Below, one piece after another: positions 25,128-33,552 of a stretch of DNA of 64,000 nt. Under the pieces are notes generated by a model. The model was not told where the DNA came from and did no database searches. It saw only the letters and a program-made list of their open reading frames with translations. The translations under genes and the position numbers were made by a program. The stretch is taken from contig JBDRTY010000002.1 in assembly GCA_039801085.1 (NCBI GenBank), forward strand, positions 485,548 to 549,547, in the 5' to 3' direction. How positions within the stretch are numbered: position 1 is the stretch's first letter; every line of letters begins with the position of its first letter. The stretch comes from a candidate division WOR-3 bacterium (GTDB lineage: Bacteria > Hydrothermota > Tepidihabitantia > Tepidihabitantales > Tepidihabitantaceae).

Positions 25128-25842
25128 CGATTCTTCCGAACCGGCGCTGGCGCCGGGAGAAATCGGCGATTGCTGCCATCAGTTGTTCCCGGCGGAAATC
25201 GGGCCAGAGTGTTTCAGTAAAGAACAGTTCGGCATAGGCACTCTGCCAGAGCAGGAAATTGGAAATCCGCTGTTCACCGCCGGTGCGGATCAGCAGGTCT
25301 ACTGGGGGCAATTCCGGATCGTAAAGCAGCTGAGTAAATTCCTCTTCAGCGCGGGGCGGTCGGCTGAGCCGACCGCTGCGCCAGAGTGTATATGCCTTTT
25401 TCAGCGCGTCGATAATTTCTGCGCGGCCACCGTAGCTGAGTGCCAGTGTTAGATTCAGTCCGGTGTTGGTTTTGGTTTCGGAAATCAGCGTGCGGAGTTT
25501 TTTTTGAACCCATTCAGGGAGGTCTGTCAATCTGCCAATCGCTCGGACCCGGACATTGTTTTTTATTAACTCAGCCTGTTCCTGTTCTATCGCCCGTGCC
25601 AGAAGTTTCATCAGGTTCTCAATCTCCTGAGCCGGCCGCTGCCAGTTTTCGGTGGAGAAGGTAAAAGCGGTGAGAAACTTTACTCCAATTTCACCGCAGG
25701 TCCGGACAATTTCGCGCAGCGCCTTGACCCCCTGCCGATGACCCAGCTGCCGAGGTAATCCCCGTTGGCGAGCCCACCGGCCGTTGCCATCCATAATAAC
25801 CGCAATATGGACCGGGATTTTGAGGTCATTGGCAGTGGGCAT
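25117..25842 (-). CDS. uppS: Isoprenyl transferase (undecaprenyl diphosphate synthase)
   Basis: 241 residues. Makes the C55 lipid carrier for cell-wall synthesis from MEP-derived isoprenoids. Signature: VIMDGNGRWARQRGLPRQLGHRQG, FTFSTENWQRP, and RTGGEQRISNFLLWQSAYAELFFT. I chose the ATG at 25842; an upstream TTG adds one codon only. A hairpin with a T-rich tail lies between frr and this gene. Confidence 0.94.
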   Translation of the reverse strand: MPTANDLKIPVHIAVIMDGNGRWARQRGLPRQLGHRQGVKALREIVRTCGEIGVKFLTAFTFSTENWQRPAQEIENLMKLLARAIEQEQAELIKNNVRVRAIGRLTDLPEWVQKKLRTLISETKTNTGLNLTLALSYGGRAEIIDALKKAYTLWRSGRLSRPPRAEEEFTQLLYDPELPPVDLLIRTGGEQRISNFLLWQSAYAELFFTETLWPDFRREQLMAAIADFSRRQRRFGRIDEK

Positions 25843-25845
25843 CAA

Positions 25846-25880
25846 AAATATTTATACAAGACGCCCCAAGGGGTGCGTCT
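25846..25880 (-). terminator. Hairpin with T-rich tail between frr and uppS, possible terminator/attenuator
   Basis: On the minus strand AGACG..CCCC pairs with GGGG..CGTCT (25880-25859, with a two-base bulge), followed by GTATAAATATTTT. It lies right at the frr stop and 17 nt before uppS. It could reduce read-through from the ribosomal genes into the lipid genes. No good -35 supports a separate uppS promoter. Confidence 0.45.
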
Positions 25881-26436
25881 ATCTTTCCATTATTTCGCCC
25901 TGCTTTTTTGCCAAAAGGTCATCGAGTTTCTTGATAAATTCGTCGGTAATTTCCTGAATCTTTTTCTGTGCACCTTTGGCATCGTCTTCAGAAATTTTCT
26001 TTTCCTTCTCCAGTTTCTTTATTTCCTCTATAAAGTCTCGGCGCACATTACGTACCGCCACCCGGGCATCTTCGGTAAGTTTGGAACACAGTTTAGCCAG
26101 TTCCCGGCGCCGTTCTTCTGTGAGGGGGGGGATTGGAATCCGGACAAGATTGGCTTCCACTTTTGGAGTCAGTCCCAATTCTGCCTTCAGGATTGCCTTT
26201 TCAATTTCTGGCAGCAGGGTTCGATCCCACGGCTGAACGATCAGCTGGCGCGGTTCGGGCGCCGAGATATTGGCGACCTGACGGAGCGGAGTCGGGGTGC
26301 CATAATACTCTACCCTCACTCCATCCAGGATTGCCGGGTTGGCTCGGGCGGTACGAATGCGGGCGAACTCCGCCGCCAGCACTTCGACGGCACGGGTCAT
26401 TTTGTTCCGACATTCAGTGTAAAGTTTTTCTAACAT
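25879..26436 (-). CDS. frr: Ribosome recycling factor
   Basis: 185 residues, normal length. Splits post-termination ribosomes with EF-G. Motifs: FARIRTARANPAILDGVRVEYYGTPTPL-type N-terminal block, RQLIVQPWDRTLLPEIEKAI, IRIPIPPLTEERRRELAK. It starts inside the 3' end of pyrH. The pyrH-frr pair is a conserved arrangement. Confidence 0.96.
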   Translation of the reverse strand: MLEKLYTECRNKMTRAVEVLAAEFARIRTARANPAILDGVRVEYYGTPTPLRQVANISAPEPRQLIVQPWDRTLLPEIEKAILKAELGLTPKVEANLVRIPIPPLTEERRRELAKLCSKLTEDARVAVRNVRRDFIEEIKKLEKEKKISEDDAKGAQKKIQEITDEFIKKLDDLLAKKQGEIMER

Positions 26437-27110
26437 ATCACACTCCCGATTTTTTCCCCTCTCACTATATCTAAAATAGCCGACGGCTGATTAATGTCAA
26501 ATACCACAATTGGTATTGAATACTGCTGGCACAGAATAACGGCTGTCCGATCCAGCACTTTCAGATTCCTGTTTATTACTTCTTCATAAGTCAGGCGGGG
26601 ATAAAAAACCGCTCCAGGTTCGGTCTCCGGGTCGGCAGAAAACACACCTGAGACTCTCGTCCCCTTAAGCACTGCATCCAGCTTCAGCTCTGCTGCCCGC
26701 AATGCAGCCGCTGAGTCGGTCGAAAAGAATGGGTTGCCAGTACCACCGGACAAAATCAGTAATGCTCCCTGTCCCAGATGTGCCCGGGCTTGGTGAACCG
26801 AATAGCCGGGAACGAGATTTCCTACCGGGAAAGCAGCCAAGTGGTGCACTGGCAGATGTTTTCCTAGAAGTTCGGACAGACGAATGCCGTTGAGTACGGT
26901 TGCCAGCATGCCGATACTGTCTGCAGCTACACGGTCCATATTGGCGGTTTCCCGGCCCCGCAGAATATTTCCCCCTCCGGGGACGACGGCAACCTGAATG
27001 CCAAGCTCGTTTAACTGACAGAGTTGTTTAATGACCGAGGATAACAGTGCCTCTTGAGCAAAGACTGCACCGGATAATTTGAGCAGAATTCGTCGGTAGT
27101 AGTTACTCAC
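26430..27110 (-). CDS. pyrH: UMP kinase
   Basis: 226 residues, amino-acid-kinase fold, hexameric in bacteria. Phosphorylates UMP. N-terminal RRILLKLSG, VAVVPGGGNILRG, MDRVAADSIGMLATVLNG, and KGTRVSGVFSADPE for the UMP/ATP sites; TYEEVINRNLKVLDRTA near the end. It overlaps tsf by 8 nt and frr by 7 nt. Confidence 0.96.
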   Translation of the reverse strand: MSNYYRRILLKLSGAVFAQEALLSSVIKQLCQLNELGIQVAVVPGGGNILRGRETANMDRVAADSIGMLATVLNGIRLSELLGKHLPVHHLAAFPVGNLVPGYSVHQARAHLGQGALLILSGGTGNPFFSTDSAAALRAAELKLDAVLKGTRVSGVFSADPETEPGAVFYPRLTYEEVINRNLKVLDRTAVILCQQYSIPIVVFDINQPSAILDIVRGEKIGSVIC

Positions 27111-27696
27111 CCAGTTTGAACCGGGCGAATCGCCGGATTACGATGTTTTCACCGAACTTGGCGATATTTTCCTTTAGATAATCGCCAACAGTTTTCTCCG
27201 GTGCTTTCACGAACTGCTGTTCCAGCAGACAGACCTCAGCATAAAATTTCTCAATCTTACCGGCCACAATCTTCTCTACTACCTGAGGGGGTTTTCCGGT
27301 CTGCGCTGCCTGTTCCTGATAGATTCGGCGTTCTCGTTCAATCACTTCTGGTGGCACCCCGTTGCGGTCAATGGCAATCGGGTCACAGGCGGCAATATGC
27401 ATGGCGACATCACGCACAAACCGTCGGAACTCCTGATTCCGGGCAACAAAGTCGGTTTCCACATCAACTTCAATCAGCACACCCAGCCGTTCACCGGGAT
27501 GGATGTAGGCGTCAATGACGCCGGCGGCGGTTGGCCGTTCTGCCTTCTTGGCTGCTTTAGCAATTCCGCGCTTGCGCAGAATTTCAATCGCCTGCTCGAT
27601 ATTGCCGTTTGCCTCTTCTAACGCGGTCTTGCAGTCCATCACGCCGGCACCGGTCCGTCTTCTCAATTCAACAACCTTGTCCATCGGTTGACTCAT
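27103..27696 (-). CDS. tsf: Elongation factor Ts, short form
   Basis: 197 residues, close to the short Thermus-type EF-Ts and missing most of the second dimerisation subdomain present in E. coli (about 283 residues). N-terminal VVELRRRTGAGVMDCKTALEEANGNIEQAIEILRKRG is the UBA-like EF-Tu-contact block, followed by IEVDVETDFVARNQEF. Nucleotide exchange factor for EF-Tu. It follows rpsB by 2 nt and overlaps pyrH. Confidence 0.95.
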   Translation of the reverse strand: MSQPMDKVVELRRRTGAGVMDCKTALEEANGNIEQAIEILRKRGIAKAAKKAERPTAAGVIDAYIHPGERLGVLIEVDVETDFVARNQEFRRFVRDVAMHIAACDPIAIDRNGVPPEVIERERRIYQEQAAQTGKPPQVVEKIVAGKIEKFYAEVCLLEQQFVKAPEKTVGDYLKENIAKFGENIVIRRFARFKLGE

Positions 27697-27698
27697 GG

Positions 27699-28433
27699 TT
27701 ATCCTTCCTTATCTGCCTTAGCCTCAGTTTTTTCCTCGACTTCAGTTTCAAACTGCTTTTTGCCTTCCATTACCGCACTGGCAATATGACTCGTTACCAG
27801 GCGGATCGACCGGAGGGCATCATCATTTCCCGGGATCGGATAGTCGATGAGTTCCGGATTGCCATTAGTATCGATCAGGGCAATGACCGGAATTTTCATC
27901 CTCCGGGCTTCGGCAACCGCGGTCGCTTCCCGGACCGGATCAACCACATAAATTGCGCCGGGCAGCCGGTCCAGCTGTTGCAGCCCGTTGAACAGTTTGG
28001 ATAGTGTCCGGTATTCCCGCTGCAGTCGCAGGGTCTCTTTTTTCGGGGCGGTCAGCTGGGTATTACTAAGGATGCGCTCCAGTTCTGCCAGCCGGGTGAT
28101 TCTGGTAGAGACAACATTGAAATTGGTCAGCAGTCCTCCTACCCAGCGCACAGTAACGAACGGGGCGCCACAGCGCCGTGCCTCCTCCTCAATAATCGGT
28201 CTTGCCTGTTGTTTTGTCCCGACAAAAATTATATCTTTTCCAGATTCGGTAATGGAACGCGCCGCATTATAGGCAACGCTCAGTCGTTCGAGTGTCTTTT
28301 CGAGGTCGATAATGAAGATGCCATTCCGCTTTCCGAAGATGTACGGTTTCATCTTCGGATTCCAGCGCCGGGCATGGTGTCCGAAATGTAACCCGGCTTC
28401 CAAGAGTTGTTTGATGGTTAACGTTTGGTCCAC
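27699..28433 (-). CDS. rpsB: 30S ribosomal protein S2
   Basis: 244 residues. [25 protein letters not shown] at the N-terminus, [37 protein letters not shown] and NSDD-type [23 protein letters not shown] are all S2 blocks. A Glu/Lys-rich tail ends the protein. The start lies within the end of rpsI (16-nt overlap), an unusual coupling. Confidence 0.97.
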   Translation of the reverse strand: MDQTLTIKQLLEAGLHFGHHARRWNPKMKPYIFGKRNGIFIIDLEKTLERLSVAYNAARSITESGKDIIFVGTKQQARPIIEEEARRCGAPFVTVRWVGGLLTNFNVVSTRITRLAELERILSNTQLTAPKKETLRLQREYRTLSKLFNGLQQLDRLPGAIYVVDPVREATAVAEARRMKIPVIALIDTNGNPELIDYPIPGNDDALRSIRLVTSHIASAVMEGKKQFETEVEEKTEAKADKEG

Positions 28434-28807
28434 TGGAACCGCTTCCTTCTTTTTGCCAGTCCGTATTTCATTCTTTCCTTTTCCCGCGGATCCCGTTTGA
28501 GGAGGTCCGCCGCCTTTAATGTCCCCCTGAGTTCGGGGTTAAACCGCAAAAGGGCGCGGGCGATTCCCAGGGAAACTGCAGCCGCCTGAGCTGACAGTCC
28601 GCCGCCAGCGACCACGCTGCGTACACCAAAGCTGGTCATCCCCGTTACTTGCAGCGGAGTAAGGGCAACTTTTACCAGATCCTCCCGGCCGAAATAGCTC
28701 AGCAGTGACCGCCCGTTTACAGTATGCTCAGTTTCTCCTGAAATTAACCATACTTTGGCAGTAGCGGTTTTGCGCGAGCCAGTTGCAAAATAAGTGTTTG
28801 AATCCAT
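28418..28807 (-). CDS. rpsI: 30S ribosomal protein S9
   Basis: 129 residues. [14 protein letters not shown] at the N-terminus, [21 protein letters not shown], and the basic tail [16 protein letters not shown], which reaches the P-site in known ribosomes. It follows rplM by 3 nt; the rplM-rpsI pair is universal. Confidence 0.97.
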   Translation of the reverse strand: MDSNTYFATGSRKTATAKVWLISGETEHTVNGRSLLSYFGREDLVKVALTPLQVTGMTSFGVRSVVAGGGLSAQAAAVSLGIARALLRFNPELRGTLKAADLLKRDPREKERMKYGLAKRRKRFQWTKR

Positions 28808-28810
28808 AAT

Positions 28811-29245
28811 TTACTCTATTTCTACGGGCACAAGTTTCTGCGCCTGATGCTTATGATCGGAGTTTAAATAAATATGAAGTCGGCGAATGCGCCGTGCCTG
28901 AAGGCGATTTTTCGGCAGCATGCGCAATACCGCCAGTTTCAACGGTCGGGTGGGAAATCGTTCCACCATCTGACGGTAAGTGATCTGTTTCAGATGCCCC
29001 GGCTTGGTATTGATATGCCGGTAATAAATCTTATCTTCATATTTATTTCCTGTTACACGGATAGCGCCGGCGTTGATAACTACCACATGATCTCCCGCAT
29101 CGACATGGGGCGTATAGGTTGGCCGGTGTTTGCCCATTAAAAGCCGTGCGATCCGGCTTGCAAGCCGGCCAAGAATCTGGTCCCGGGCATCGATCAGATA
29201 CCACTCACCTTTGATTTTTTCCTTTTTAGCTGCGTATATTTTCAT
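28811..29245 (-). CDS. rplM: 50S ribosomal protein L13
   Basis: 144 residues from ATG at 29245 (an in-frame extension to 29284 lacks family sequence). Motifs: GEWYLIDARDQILGRLASRIARLLMGK, YTPHVDAGDHVVVINA, and YRHINTKPGHLK. A promoter lies in the gap to ssb, so rplM-rpsI can be transcribed independently of the upstream genes. Confidence 0.97.
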   Translation of the reverse strand: MKIYAAKKEKIKGEWYLIDARDQILGRLASRIARLLMGKHRPTYTPHVDAGDHVVVINAGAIRVTGNKYEDKIYYRHINTKPGHLKQITYRQMVERFPTRPLKLAVLRMLPKNRLQARRIRRLHIYLNSDHKHQAQKLVPVEIE

Positions 29246-29255
29246 TGTATCAAAA

Positions 29256-29284
29256 CTTATAACAAAAAGTTCGCCCTTTGTCAA
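29256..29284 (-). promoter_or_regulatory. Predicted internal promoter of rplM-rpsI-rpsB
   Basis: TTGACA (29284-29279), a 17-bp spacer, TATAAG (29261-29256), then 10 nt to ATG at 29245. It lies in the only sizeable gap of the ribosomal run, just past the ssb stop. Confidence 0.6.
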
Positions 29285-29301
29285 ATTCTGCCGAGTTAGA
29301 G

Positions 29302-29808
29302 TTAAAACGGTATGTCATCGAGCTGATCCTTGGTGATATCAGTTTCCTCATCGGGGGGCAGGTCCGGTTCCGGTTCAGCCGTTTCCAGTTCAATCGGGGC
29401 ACCCCGGTCAAGCAGTTGGATGCTTCGGCCGTGGATCTCTACCAAGCTCCGTTTTTCACCCGTTTGAGTTTCCCAGGAGCGGGACCGCAGTTCGCCCTGG
29501 ACCAGAACTGCCGAGCCTTTCTTCAGCCGGTCGGAGAGCCGGTCTGCCAGCGGTCCCCAGCTACTAACAGTAAAAAAGTAAGTGTCTTCCCGCCACTCAT
29601 TGCTGGTCTGATCTTTGAATCGTCGGTTGACTGCGATCCGGAAGGTGCAGTGCGGAGTTCCCTTGGGGGTGTAACGGATGTCCGGGTCGGCAACCAGCCG
29701 TCCCATGACTACAACGTTATTCAGATAGGCAAGACGCAGTCCCGGGCCCGAGAAACCTTCGCCCCGGGATGAATTTGCAGCACTTGGTTTCTGATCGTTC
29801 ATACTCAT
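29302..29808 (-). CDS. ssb: Single-stranded DNA-binding protein
   Basis: 168 residues. OB-fold (LNNVVVMGRLVADPDIRYT, CTFRIAVNRRFKDQ, VSSWGPLADRLSDRLKKGSAVLVQGELRSRSW) followed by an acidic linker and the DDIPF tip that binds repair and replication partners. About 25 extra N-terminal residues precede the fold. It overlaps rpsF by 4 nt. rpsR and rplI, which often follow ssb, are absent here. Confidence 0.95.
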   Translation of the reverse strand: MSMNDQKPSAANSSRGEGFSGPGLRLAYLNNVVVMGRLVADPDIRYTPKGTPHCTFRIAVNRRFKDQTSNEWREDTYFFTVSSWGPLADRLSDRLKKGSAVLVQGELRSRSWETQTGEKRSLVEIHGRSIQLLDRGAPIELETAEPEPDLPPDEETDITKDQLDDIPF

Positions 29809-30143
29809 ACCGTTGATGTCGGGGTTGGTGCTTCGTTATGCGCTGGTTCAGTTGTCTTCTGCTGGGGCAGCCTAAAGATTGCAAGCCGCAGCAATTCCTC
29901 TCGATGCAGCAGGTCGCGCCTGAGGTTTTCCGGAGTAGTAGGGGGGGACTGGAAGTTGATGAAAATATATGTGCCTTCACGCTGTTTCCGGATCGGATAG
30001 GCGAAGGCGCGGCGTTCCGTTCTGGCATCAAGTACACTGCCCCCATGGTTTTTCAGTAACTGCTCCAGTTCTTGACGGATTCTGATTACCGACTCTTCAT
30101 TCAGATTACCATCAATTATTGCCGCCAGCTCATAATTGTTCAT
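29805..30143 (-). CDS. rpsF: 30S ribosomal protein S6
   Basis: 112 residues. YELAAIIDGNLNEESV, RRAFAYPIRKQREGTYIFINF and EELLRLAIFRL are S6 blocks. It starts 14 nt after ychF and overlaps ssb. Confidence 0.95.
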   Translation of the reverse strand: MNNYELAAIIDGNLNEESVIRIRQELEQLLKNHGGSVLDARTERRAFAYPIRKQREGTYIFINFQSPPTTPENLRRDLLHREELLRLAIFRLPQQKTTEPAHNEAPTPTSTV

Positions 30144-30157
30144 CGATCCTCCTTTTC

Positions 30158-31210
30158 TTATTTGAATCTGATCAAGAGGACATCGCCATCCTGAATCAGA
30201 TAGCTTTTACCTTCAATTTTTACCTTGCCGGCATTATGGGCAGCCGAAAAACTACCGGCGGTAATCAGGTCCTGCCAGTTGACCACTTCTGCCTTGATAA
30301 AACCACTGCCAATGTCAGAGTGTATCATATAGGCAGCATCAAGTGCAGTAGTGCCCGCTGGTGCCGACCAGGCGCGGGTTTCTTCTCCCTTCACAGTGTA
30401 GAATCGGCGGAGATTCAGGGTAGTAAAACAGGCACTTACAATTGCCCCCGGTCCTTCAGGATGAAGATTGAGGCTGAGACGCATTTCCCGCCGGTCAGTT
30501 TCAGAAAGATCGGCAAGCACCTGTTCCAGTAGTGCGGAAAACAGAATCGGCTGACGCCGGGCAAGCTTTGGGAAATGGCTGAGATCTGCCGGTTCAGCGT
30601 CAGAACAGTTCAGTGCATAGAGGACCGGTTTCAGCACAAAGAGAGCGAGCTCTCGGACCGTATGCTTTTCTTCCAGTGTAAGATCTGGAGGTTGAAACGA
30701 GCGCTGAAGTGCGGTGTCCAGTTTCTTCAGGGCGGCAATCAGGTGGTGCTTGTGGGGGCTCTCCGGTTCCTTTACTGCCGATGCCAGTCTTTTTTCCACG
30801 ACGGTGAGGTCAGCGATCGCCAGCTCGGATTCGACGATTTCCACATCCCGGTCCGGATCGACTGAGTCTAGGATGTGCGGAATGTCAGGTGTGGAGAAAT
30901 TGCGGACAAGATGAAGCAGCAGGTCTACCTCACGGATATGAGCAAGAAATCTGTTTCCCAGCCCTTCGCCCGAACTAGCACCTTTTACCAGTCCGGCAAT
31001 GTCGACAAACTCGATGTGTGCCGGGGTTACTTTCTTCGGCTTGATGACATCAGCGATCCGATTTAACCGCTCATCGGGTACGGCAACGATACCGACATTT
31101 TTTTCAATTGTAGTAAACGGGAAAAGATCGACCCGGGCGCCCGCACCGGTTAACAGATTGAACAGGGAACTTTTGCCCACATTGGGCAGACCTACCAGTC
31201 CGACTTTCAC
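30158..31210 (-). CDS. ychF: Redox/ribosome-associated GTPase YchF (OLA1-type ATPase)
   Basis: 350 residues. G1 is GLPNVGKSSLFNLLTG; the G3 block is DIAGLVKGASSGEGLGNRFL; the NKxD-like position reads ALNCSD in place of the usual YV.N. The C-terminal TGS domain (EETRAWSAPAGTTALDAAYMIHSDIGSGFIKAEVV) includes the RFK end. YchF hydrolyses ATP and binds ribosomes. The start overlaps the pth stop; the pth-ychF pair is common. Confidence 0.95.
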   Translation of the reverse strand: MKVGLVGLPNVGKSSLFNLLTGAGARVDLFPFTTIEKNVGIVAVPDERLNRIADVIKPKKVTPAHIEFVDIAGLVKGASSGEGLGNRFLAHIREVDLLLHLVRNFSTPDIPHILDSVDPDRDVEIVESELAIADLTVVEKRLASAVKEPESPHKHHLIAALKKLDTALQRSFQPPDLTLEEKHTVRELALFVLKPVLYALNCSDAEPADLSHFPKLARRQPILFSALLEQVLADLSETDRREMRLSLNLHPEGPGAIVSACFTTLNLRRFYTVKGEETRAWSAPAGTTALDAAYMIHSDIGSGFIKAEVVNWQDLITAGSFSAAHNAGKVKIEGKSYLIQDGDVLLIRFK

Positions 31211-31800
31211 TGTGATACCATCCTTTCTTTTGGTGGCGGTACGATAGAGTTCCGGGTCGATGTATTAAAGCGGTTCATTGCCATTTCCAGACCGTGCTGG
31301 AAGACGAACAGGCAGGCATCGGCCGCCCGGTTCAGCACCTCAGGTAACTGCCTTGTTTCCTCGTCGGTCCAGGGTGAGAGGACATATTCAGCCGCCTCAA
31401 CACCGTCGGGGCTGCCGATGCCGATACGCAGGCGAGGAAAGTTATCAGTCTTCAGGTAAAAGATGATCGATGCCAGTCCTTTGTGTCCACCGTCAGAACC
31501 TTTAGGACGCAGTCTCAGAGTCCCGAACGGCAGGGCAATATCGTCGACCACTACGAGAAAATGATCCGGATTTCGGGAAAGATGTTCCTTAACGACAACA
31601 CCTGAATTGTTCATGAACAGAAGCGGTTTGACCAGAGTGAGAGGCTTGGCGTCAATAACCGTTCGTCCTACAAGGCTTCCAGGGAGATGATGAAACCGGA
31701 TGCCGAGCCGGTGGGCGATAGTATCAACAACCAGAAAACCGGCATTATGCCGGGTATAAGCGTATCGTGGTCCGGGGTTTCCCAGCCCGAAGATGGTCAT
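31207..31800 (-). CDS. pth: Peptidyl-tRNA hydrolase
   Basis: 197 residues. Releases peptides from dropped-off peptidyl-tRNA. GLGNPGPRYAYTRHNAGFLVVD contains the catalytic His; KPLLFMNNSG, VVDDIALPFGTLRLRPKGSDGGHKGLASI are family blocks. Located 1 nt after rplY and overlapping ychF by 4 nt, as in the common rplY-pth-ychF order. Confidence 0.96.
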   Translation of the reverse strand: MTIFGLGNPGPRYAYTRHNAGFLVVDTIAHRLGIRFHHLPGSLVGRTVIDAKPLTLVKPLLFMNNSGVVVKEHLSRNPDHFLVVVDDIALPFGTLRLRPKGSDGGHKGLASIIFYLKTDNFPRLRIGIGSPDGVEAAEYVLSPWTDEETRQLPEVLNRAADACLFVFQHGLEMAMNRFNTSTRNSIVPPPKERMVSQ

Positions 31801-31801
31801 G

Positions 31802-32494
31802 CTATTTTTTCTCTTCTTTCTTCTTGGCTTCTGCTTCTGCCTTACCTTCTTCGCTGCCCGTTTCTTCCTTCTTCTTTTCCTTGATGACTTCGGGTTCAGC
31901 CGGGGCCTCCGGCTGGGGTGTGGTTGCTTCGGCAGCAGCTGCCAGTTTGCGTGGCGTCAGAATGGTGACGATTGCCGATTCCGGCGGGAGCGCAAACTCG
32001 ATTTCCGGATACTTCAGGTCGGAGATGTGAATACTGTGTCCCATTTTCAGATGAGTGATGTCGATGTCAATATGTTCCGGTATCCTGTCAATTGTAGCGC
32101 GCACCGGAATTTCCCGCAACAACAGTTCGAGCATGCCGCCCTGTTTTACGCCTTCAGCAGTTCCGTGAAGAATTACCGGGACATTCATTGTGATCTTTTC
32201 GTGGAGATGCACTTTCTGAAAGTCCACATGAAGAAATGAACCGTCAATCGGATTACGCTGGATCGTCTTGATAACACAGCGGGTCGTCCCCTGTCCGTCA
32301 ATTACAACATCAACAATCGGTGCATGACCTTTCAGTTCCTTCAAGAGCATCATGAACTCATGGGCGGAAAGGGAAAGCATGAGTGACGGATCACCGTGTC
32401 CATACATCACCGCCGGCAGCATCCCGGTACGGCGGAGTTTTCTAATTCTTGATTTTCCGGTTTCGGTTCTGATACTTGCTTTAATTTGTGCCAT
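31802..32494 (-). CDS. rplY: 50S ribosomal protein L25/CTC family
   Basis: 230 residues, two-domain CTC type. The N-terminal L25 domain binds 5S rRNA (MAQIKASIRTETGKSRIRKLRRTG, VMYG, HVDFQKVHLHEK); the C-terminal TL5 domain follows, with LPPESAIVTI. The end is a very acidic and basic tail of Glu, Lys and Ala, likely disordered. It lies 11 nt from prs. Confidence 0.93.
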   Translation of the reverse strand: MAQIKASIRTETGKSRIRKLRRTGMLPAVMYGHGDPSLMLSLSAHEFMMLLKELKGHAPIVDVVIDGQGTTRCVIKTIQRNPIDGSFLHVDFQKVHLHEKITMNVPVILHGTAEGVKQGGMLELLLREIPVRATIDRIPEHIDIDITHLKMGHSIHISDLKYPEIEFALPPESAIVTILTPRKLAAAAEATTPQPEAPAEPEVIKEKKKEETGSEEGKAEAEAKKKEEKK

Positions 32495-32505
32495 AACTCT
32501 CCTTT

Positions 32506-33450
32506 TTAATCAATAAATAATGAACTTACCGATTCTTCCCGATGGATGCGGAAGATGGCTTCAGCCAGAAGGGCGGAGATGGTCAATACCTTGATTTTCG
32601 GATGGGACTTGGCTGGGGGTTGCAGGATTGTGTCGGTGATTATTATCTCCGTGATCGGCGATTGCACCAGATGGTGCACCGCATCACCGGAAAATATCCC
32701 ATGCGTAGCGGTGGCACGGACATTCCTCGCTCCTGCCTTGACCAGTGCTTCGGCAGCCCGGATCAGGGTACCACCAGTATCAACCATGTCATCAAAAATC
32801 AGTGCATCCAGCCCTTCCACCTCCCCCACCACCCGCAAGGCTTCAACCTGATTGGGTGCTGTCCGGCGCTTATCAATTATTGCAATCGGCGTATCCTTCC
32901 CCAGACGCTGAGCAAAACCTCGTGCCCGGTTTGCCCGACCGGTGTCTGGGGCGACGACCACGAGGTTGTCGGCAAACTGACGGTGGTATTCTACCAGTAC
33001 CGGTGTTGCATAAAGATGATCAACCGGTATGTCAAAGAATGCCTGAATCTGTTCCGCATGCAGATCAATAGTCAGAATCCGGTCGACACCGGCACGGGTC
33101 AAAAGGTTGGCAATCAGCTTGGCAGAAAGTGGTACTCGGGGGCGGTCCTTGCGGTCTTGGCGCGCATAGCCGTAGTAAGGAATTACTGCTGTAATACGCC
33201 GGGCAGAAGCCCGCTTCAGTGCATCAATCATCAGCAGTAATTCCAGTAGATTGTCGGCAGGCGGTGGAGTGGGCTGGACTACGAATACATCCTCCCCCCG
33301 GACATTTTCGTTGATACTGATGCGGATTTCACCGTCGGCAAAATTTGATATTTCAACGTTGCCCAAGGGAACTTCAAGTCGTTGGGCAATTTTTTCTGCG
33401 AGCGGTCGGTTTGCCCGCCCCGAAAAAAGCTTCAGTTCTTTACCGTTCAT
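32506..33450 (-). CDS. prs: Ribose-phosphate pyrophosphokinase (PRPP synthetase)
   Basis: 314 residues from ATG at 33450, preceded by GGAG at a normal distance; upstream in-frame starts (33462, 33480) would run into the tRNA end and lack family sequence. Motifs: LFSGRANRPLAEKIA, YYGYARQDRK, DLHAEQIQAFF, VVAPDTGRANRARGFA and DDMVDTGGTL. Class I enzyme supplying PRPP for nucleotides. tRNA-Gln lies immediately upstream. Confidence 0.96.
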   Translation of the reverse strand: MNGKELKLFSGRANRPLAEKIAQRLEVPLGNVEISNFADGEIRISINENVRGEDVFVVQPTPPPADNLLELLLMIDALKRASARRITAVIPYYGYARQDRKDRPRVPLSAKLIANLLTRAGVDRILTIDLHAEQIQAFFDIPVDHLYATPVLVEYHRQFADNLVVVAPDTGRANRARGFAQRLGKDTPIAIIDKRRTAPNQVEALRVVGEVEGLDALIFDDMVDTGGTLIRAAEALVKAGARNVRATATHGIFSGDAVHHLVQSPITEIIITDTILQPPAKSHPKIKVLTISALLAEAIFRIHREESVSSLFID

Positions 33451-33479
33451 TTTCTGCTCCATTTCCGCCTTGATCAGCA

Positions 33480-33552
33480 CTGGGGCGGGGGGATTTGAAC
33501 CTCCACGACAGGATCCAAAGTCCTGTGTCCTGCCAGATTAGACGACGCCCCA
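33480..33552 (-). tRNA. tRNA-Gln (anticodon TTG)
   Basis: 73 nt on the minus strand. Acceptor TGGGGCG pairs with CGCCCCA, D-stem GTCT with GGAC, anticodon stem CAGGA with TCCTG and loop CTTTGGA (anticodon TTG). The T-stem has one A-C mismatch with loop TTCAAAT. The discriminator is G, and no CCA is encoded. Its first 15 nt are also the last codons and stop of ispE, and prs follows 29 nt downstream. Confidence 0.93.
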
